This document shows positions 12,429 through 18,091 of a stretch of 18,091 nucleotides of DNA, in pieces. Source of the DNA: Conidiobolus incongruus B7586 (taxonomy: Eukaryota; Entomophthoromycota; Entomophthoromycetes; Entomophthorales; Conidiobolaceae); assembly GCA_000697335.1 (NCBI GenBank), contig JNEM01013229.1, positions 1-18,091 on the forward strand, read 5' to 3'. A program made the position numbers and the translations under genes. How positions within the stretch are numbered: position 1 is the first letter of the stretch; the number at the start of each line of letters is the position of its first letter. The notes beneath the pieces are model-generated. The model was not told the origin of the DNA, searched no databases, and saw only the letters and a program-made list of their open reading frames with translations.

Positions 12429-12509
12429 TAGCTGAGGTCTTGAATCCCCACTTTATTGACTTGAATCCACTAGTTTTAGTTTTAATACTCCAGCTTTCAA
12501 ATATAAAAA

Positions 12510-13181
12510 ATGAATCAAACTATTTCATCGTATTCTCCAAAATTAATTGGCAGAGCCTGTGATGCTTGTAGAAAAGCCAAAATTAAGTGTAAATTAATTA
12601 AAAATTCTCATTGTGAATCATGCTCAAAAAAAGGGAAATTGTGTACTTTTTTAACTATTCCCAAGAAGCGAGGACCTAAGCCAAAACATCATACTCAGTT
12701 ATCTGAATGTTGTGAACCAAATCAGCAGTTTGTTCCACTTTCTCCAGCAACTACTGAACCTTCATCTCCGCTACAGCCCCCCACTCCATCATACTGCTCT
12801 TTCGAATCAACGCTATACCCTGAATACATTTCTACATTCATGAGTGAATTAAATCCTCATCTCCAGTTTTTCACACCGACCTCCCTTGATATCAGACTTA
12901 GCCAAAAGCGCACTATTTCTTTTGATTTTTTATTGAGATGTATTGAAGTATGCACATTTGTTTGGACATTACCACCCCCTTACTCAGTGCACCCACTCAA
13001 TTATCTAACGAGTCACTATCAAGAATACTGCAATTTAATGCAAACATCGAACAATAACCTCGAAATGATTGATATGAACCAATCGATATATTTATTAAAC
13101 TTCATCCAACAATACACCCTAACTGTATGTGGTACACCCAATCAATTTGTACCTGAAAATCAATTGGAATATGAAAATTAA
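12510..13181 (+). CDS. Zn2Cys6 (Gal4-type) binuclear cluster transcription factor, short
   Basis: This is a predicted nuclear DNA-binding regulator of 223 residues. The N-terminus has a full zinc binuclear cluster, C17-x2-C20-x6-C27-x7-C35-x2-C38-x6-C45, with the usual basic residues between the second and third cysteines (RKAKIK). A basic KKRGPKPKHH tail at 52-61 is typical of the linker and nuclear localisation region. Residues 75-100 are rich in Pro and Ser. The rest (about 101-223) is partly helical and could be a remnant of the fungal middle homology region, but most family members exceed 500 residues. The ATG follows a TATA box and an A-rich leader. A perfect fungal donor, GTATGT, at 13125-13130 followed by AG at 13192-13193 would remove the present end. 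It would join in phase to 13194-13241 and give the alternative tail GLIFQLSKRKLTGLI. No target genes can be read from the window, and the gene sits alone between two deserts. Confidence 0.9.
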   Translation: MNQTISSYSPKLIGRACDACRKAKIKCKLIKNSHCESCSKKGKLCTFLTIPKKRGPKPKHHTQLSECCEPNQQFVPLSPATTEPSSPLQPPTPSYCSFESTLYPEYISTFMSELNPHLQFFTPTSLDIRLSQKRTISFDFLLRCIEVCTFVWTLPPPYSVHPLNYLTSHYQEYCNLMQTSNNNLEMIDMNQSIYLLNFIQQYTLTVCGTPNQFVPENQLEYEN

Positions 13182-14404
13182 AATTAAAAATAGGGATTAA
13201 TATTCCAATTATCAAAAAGAAAATTAACTGGTTTAATTTAAAAATTAAATTAAAATTTATAAATTATTTTAAAAAAAATAAAAAAAATTAAATATATTAA
13301 TTAAAATTATTTAATTAGTTAATTTTTGATATTAAAAAGATTATAAAATTATTATCTGAAATATATTAAATATATCATTTGCATTATATTTTAATTAAAA
13401 TATTATTTTTATGTGAATAATATTTAAAATTATTAAATTATAATTAATTTTCGAAATAATTGCAATTTAACGATTTATAAATTATATACTAATTTGGTAA
13501 TATCAACCATTATTTCAAATAACTTAAATTTGAATTACTGCTCTTATTTTTTTTAAAAAAAACATTAATATTAAATAGCTAATTTTTAAAATTATATAGA
13601 CCATATAATTTTAAAATAAATCTATATTATGATTCCAACAAGAATCACATAATTAAATTATATTTTATCATTTGAAAATATTTTTTAATATTTGAAATAT
13701 AATTTGAAATTTTATATTTAGAAATATTTCAAAATTTAATTACATTAATTTAATCAACTAAAGCTTACAATAAATTTACATTAACAAGCAATTTCGATAA
13801 TTGAGCGATGTTTATTTTGAAAGTTACATAAATATGACATAATAGTATATTTTAAGATTTCCTCGGGATTGCCTTATATAGTGAACAAATGCAAGTTGTC
13901 GGTACTTTATAAAGAATTGCAAAAAAGCATGTATAATGGCATATTTCGAGCTTTTTTCATATTTAACTAACTATTTCAATGACTATGAATTTAAATTATA
14001 AATTGCTATTGGATTTATCATGTATCAAAGGATGACTAATAGAAACTATTCAAAGTACTTATTCTAGTTAAATTAATATTCCATCTCTCTTAAATCCCTT
14101 CCTCCTCACTATATTTGAGTTCCATTTGAATAAATATAACTCGGAACTTTCCCAGATTAGTAATTTTCAAAATTTTTAATATACTATAATTTTAACTAAT
14201 TTTAGGTATAATTTTCAAATTATATAATATAATAAAATTAAAAATAAATTTACATTTTTAGTATTTCAAATAATTTCTTTATTTCCTTTTTTTATATTTT
14301 TTTTCTGATTAATAGGTAAAAAAAATAAATATTTTAATATATTTGATAAAATAGAATAGTCTTAGTAGATTGGGGGAATTGATCAAATTAAAATTTTGAA
14401 AAAT

Positions 14405-14440
14405 CATTACTATATATATATATATATATATATAGTAATG
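14405..14440. repeat. Perfect 36-base palindrome with a TA core
   Basis: CATTAC, a run of TA dinucleotides and GTAATG form an exact palindrome able to extrude as a cruciform. The symmetry ends beyond the CATTAC/GTAATG arms. Confidence 0.85.
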
Positions 14441-14623
14441 TTAATTAAATATATTTAATTTTTTTATATATTAAAATTTTAAATTTAATAATAATTTTTC
14501 TATTGAAATTTTTGAATTATAATCTTTTTTTTAAATTTTTTTATATTAAATTATTAATATTATTTAAAAAAAAGTAATTTAAATTATAAAATTTTTAAAA
14601 TAATTGATTTAATTAGGTATATT

Positions 14624-14652
14624 ATAATAATAATAATAATAATAATAATAAT
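14624..14652. repeat. TAA microsatellite
   Basis: About nine to ten perfect TAA units, likely variable between strains. Confidence 0.85.
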
Positions 14653-14956
14653 CTAAGTTTAGAATTTTTTAAGGGATAATATTTTTTTTAATATCGTAGA
14701 TAAATTATATTTATTAATCAAAATTTTTTTTTAAAAAAACAAGATTTATCTAATAATTGTAAACTTGCATCGCTTATCTTATTCGGATAATAATAAAGTT
14801 TAAAACCTATTATATGACTCAACATTTTCTCCGGTAATTATTATATTTTGATATAAATATTATTAATATTTTAAAATATTTTGAAATGATCCTTAGTTTG
14901 GAAAATGAAAACAAAATTGGATACCAATATTAATATTTGAATAATATGATAAATGT

Positions 14957-15002
14957 GGTTCTAACGTCGTATTATAAGTATAATACGGAGAACGGAAGAA
15001 CC
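14957..15002. repeat. Compact nested hairpin
   Basis: The outer arms GGTTCT and AGAACC enclose the inner arms CGTATTATA (14968-14976) and TATAATACG (14979-14987), separated by only two bases. The segment is G+C-richer than its surroundings. It has no adjacent gene and no T-run, so it is not an obvious terminator. Confidence 0.55.
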
Positions 15003-17452
15003 AATCTATGAATTGTGTAAATTTTAAATAGCTATTATTTCAATATCTATGCTGACTTAAAACGGGAGTGGAAGTCGAAGATCACGAATAAGGCAAGATG
15101 TTTCTCCATTTCTCAAGTCATACCATTTCTTCTACAAAATTTCATATTTCAGATATTTAGATCAAAATTAAATATTTTTTAATTTATTATTAGTATGCTA
15201 CTTTAAGTTTCATTTAGCTATATTTTATAAATAATATAATAATATTTATAGTATATGATGTTATTTGTTCCACATTAGTTCATGTATTTGGATTTTTTGA
15301 ACAATAAACTTGAGCTAAAATATTTAGAGCCATAAATATGATATCCCTTTATCTATTCAATCCAATAAAATTAATAAAAATAATTTAACTTTGATTTTAA
15401 TAGGTTAATGTTAAAAAAACATAACTTTTGAGATTTTCAATTTTTTTATAATATTGATTATAGTATAACCTTAAACTTGTATTAAAACTTAATATATATT
15501 TTAATAGCATGCTAGTTTTTAACTATTAATATGTTTTAGGTTTCAAAATTGGATGAAAATCATAGGATTTTTTTTTGATTCATTTATAAAACTGAGTCTA
15601 AATGATAGAATGATATACACAAAGATTATATTTACATATAATTTGAAATTAAATTAATAATATTCAAGTTCTTTTTAAATTTATATAATAAAACGAATTT
15701 GATATTTTATTTATTTTTCAGAAAAAAAAATACATTGATACAGATATGTGGAAGTTTTAAGAGTTTACAATTAAGATCAGATCGAAAATTTTGGTTCATG
15801 ATATGTATTACATTTTAGATTAAAAAATTTAAAAAAAATTTCAATGGGGAAAATACAATGAAATAAAAGACTATAATATAGACTAAAATACTCTAAGAAC
15901 TTATTTCTTAAAATTTATAAAATTATTAGCTTTGAATATTATTAAATAATATTTTCTTAGACTTATTTATTAAATTATAATCATTAAATCTTCAAAAAAT
16001 GATAATAATTTAAAATTTACTTTGGAAAAATATCTCATAGTTAAATTAAAACATTTAAATCATATTTATGATGTTTAAGATTAGTGTCACACTAAAAAAA
16101 TAATTTGCAGGTTCTTGATAGCTAAGCTTGATATTGGTAGTTATTTAATTCAAGTTGAAACTATGAAATAGTCAATAAATCCTAATATTTCCAAAAAAAA
16201 ACTTAATTTCATCAACAATTAATGTATACATGAATATTCACCTAGTGTATAATTTAACTATCGTATATTTATCTCATTATTTAGGGTTTTTATTCTATAA
16301 AATAAAATACTCAGTGGATTATCAATTGGAAAATTTCAACCCATGCTATGGGATAATATATTTTCTAATACAAAATAAAATAAATATATGTCAAAGATAT
16401 CTCTGATATGCCAAGTTCGTGGTTCTAAATATTTTTAACCTCGGAATCACTATAATCTCGGTTCTTATTACCTACATATTCTTTACATTTATATATTCAT
16501 CAAAAACTACCCCTGCCAAGTCTTCTTGCTTTTATATTGTTCCAAACAAGCTTATAATCATTTGTTATTAGACAAATAAACTCAACCCTGTTGATTATTC
16601 AGGAGATGAAATAGAAATTTCTTTACTATAGAATTATTGGTGCTATTATAATAATATATATTAATTAATATTAATACAATTTAGAATGATATGAATATCA
16701 AAGATTTAAATGGAATTATACATTCAATACTATTTTCTACTTAAAAATATATCAAATAGAATACAATACATTAATTTAATTCAATAGAGTGTATTATATA
16801 GTATTATTAGGTATGAAAAATCTAATCATAATTGTTACTTCATTAATTTCATTGCATAAATAGACAATTTTTAAAACCCTTAATAGTGTCGAATTGCATA
16901 TTTCTAATATTTTTTTAAAGTACAGAATATAAGATAGAATCAATTAAAAACAAAATATAAAATATAAAATATATGAAAGATTGTTTATTTATATATCAAA
17001 TTTCAAGATGAATAGAAAAATAGTTTTATGCCAATCATTAACTCAAAAAAAGTATTAATTTAGTTAAATATATCAACTCCTTTTTGTGTTAGTTTATCTT
17101 ATCTATGATATTTAACATCAATGTTGCCAATTAAGAAAAAAACTTGTAATAATTTTTTTTAATAAATAATCATAATAATTTGAAATTTTTATTTTTAAAT
17201 TTTAAGTCTAGAATTTTGAAGTAATTTTTTTTAAGGATAATATAAATATATATTCAATTAGTATTCAAATTGACCAATTTCATTATAATATTCTAATTCA
17301 TAACGATTATGTATAATATATTGATATAATACTATCACTTTAAATTAGTTATTATTAAAGTGTATATTAAAAGGAAGAGTTAGAAATTACATATATAATC
17401 TTAATGTATAATTAAAATTTTTATCCTGAAGATTTAATTCAAAGCTTAATAT

Positions 17453-18091
17453 TACTCTGCATTTTTAATAATGGGAATTTTTTGCGATTAAAAATAAATA
17501 AACATTTGAATATATGATATATAAAAATAAATATATAATATAAATTTAATAGTTTCCTTTATTATTAATAACTTTTTGCCATACTTTTGGCAAACTTCTA
17601 ACACCTAAAAAACAGTTCTTTTTATTAAGGACTGAAATTTGATGTTTCACAAACCAATTAAATTTTCCTGCAGAAATTTTCTTTCCTGCAAGCTGGTTTT
17701 TTAATTGCCCAAAGCAATTATAATCACATGGGTTATAATCAGGGGAATATACTGGATGTGGTAATTCTTTCCAGTTATTTTTAATTAGAAAGTTTTTTAC
17801 AGCTTTAGATTTGTGTATTTTGCAATTATCATGCAAAATAATAGGTCTTCTCAAATTATATTGAGAACACCAATTAGAAATACTTTTATTTAAAAAAGCA
17901 ATATATAGTTTACTATTAATTGATTTTCCTTCAGGAACTAAATAAGAATAGCATATACCATTATAATCCATTGCAATAATTAACATTTGCTTATTAACAA
18001 AGTGCTTATTTAAAGGGATTTGTGGAGGGGGTTGATTTGGTTTAATCCAGCATCTTGATTTGTGTTTTGGTAAAGGATTATACATAGGGAT
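17453..18091 (-). mobile_element. Mariner-family DNA transposon, 3' end, rest outside window
   Basis: The transposase occupies 17546 to the window edge. The element's inner end should lie shortly below the stop codon. A candidate terminal repeat starts at a TA (17453-17454) followed by CTCTGCATTTTTAATAATG, but the matching repeat at the other end is outside the window, so this boundary is a guess. Confidence 0.45.
17546..18091 (-). CDS. Mariner (D34D) transposase, C-terminal part
   Basis: Cut-and-paste transposase of the Tc1/mariner superfamily, seen from about the first catalytic region to its end. The visible frame runs from the window edge (IPMYNPLPKHKSRCWIKP) to TAA at 17548-17546. MYNP and the downstream CWIKP match the mariner stretch that follows the first catalytic Asp, which therefore lies just beyond the edge. 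Counting from the Met at 18085, the second Asp is D86 in LHDNCKIHKS and the third is D121 in HPVYSPDYNPCDYN, with 34 residues between them, the mariner signature. The end LPKVWQKVINNKGNY resembles the usual LPxRWxKCIxxxGxYF terminus. No stop interrupts the visible 180 codons, so this copy may be recent or intact. Codon use is AT-rich like the surroundings. Confidence 0.93.
   Translation of the reverse strand: MPMYNPLPKHKSRCWIKPNQPPPQIPLNKHFVNKQMLIIAMDYNGICYSYLVPEGKSINSKLYIAFLNKSISNWCSQYNLRRPIILHDNCKIHKSKAVKNFLIKNNWKELPHPVYSPDYNPCDYNCFGQLKNQLAGKKISAGKFNWFVKHQISVLNKKNCFLGVRSLPKVWQKVINNKGNY

Larger units (their letters stand above)
13242..17452. other. Long AT-rich region without an intact gene
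   Basis: About 4.2 kb between the transcription-factor gene and the transposon. It contains simple repeats, T8A8-type runs (13547-13562), the palindrome at 14405-14440, the hairpin at 14957-15002 and two G+C-richer islands. The first island (15058-15120) reads on the minus strand as MEKHLALFVIFDFHSRFKSA. The second (16500-16598, minus) is a 32-codon open stretch with NDYKLVWNNIKARRLGRGSF. I recognise neither. I found no RNA gene and no conserved motif. Confidence 0.55.

Overview
The window looks like nuclear DNA of a fungus. It is very A+T-rich. The conserved genes carry short spliceosomal introns (46-57 bases in RUVBL1). One gene encodes a Zn2Cys6 (Gal4-type) DNA-binding protein, a family almost confined to fungi. 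Standard stop codons are used. The low G+C, short introns and a mariner transposon fit an AT-rich early-diverging fungal lineage, but I cannot name the species.

Positions 1-6195 are the gene-rich part. A plus-strand Sec3/EXOC1 exocyst 3' end (1-491, cut by the window edge) is followed by a complete five-exon RUVBL1/Pontin AAA+ ATPase gene (1976-3558). Facing it on the minus strand is a second Sec3 copy. Its C-terminal exon (3807-4478) is open, but the rest of its body (about 4479-6195) is recognisable only as collinear, stop- and frame-interrupted Sec3 fragments. The two Sec3 copies share a 440-base stretch that is identical at every base, in inverted orientation around RUVBL1, and similarity drops abruptly at its inner end. 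The well-preserved C-terminal tail is attached to the decayed body. The poorly preserved tail, with an early stop, is attached to the copy that leaves the window on the left. The simplest readings are gene conversion or an inversion of the RUVBL1 segment by recombination between the arms, which would have swapped the tails. This is the most interesting signal in the window.

Positions 6196-12420 and 13242-17452 are two long AT-rich stretches without a convincing intact gene. They hold a degenerate inverted repeat (6374-6600), a diverged two-copy tandem duplication of about 197 bases (10385-10790), simple repeats, a compact hairpin (14957-15002), a perfect AT palindrome (14405-14440) and a few small G+C-richer islands that may be gene remnants. 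Between the two deserts lies one small Zn2Cys6 transcription-factor-like gene (12510-13181) with a good TATA box upstream. At the right edge, on the minus strand, is the C-terminal part of a mariner-family (D34D) transposase, open to the window end.

The genes have unrelated jobs (exocytosis tethering, chromatin/snoRNP ATPase, regulation, transposition) and do not form a functional cluster. The interest is in the structure of the locus.
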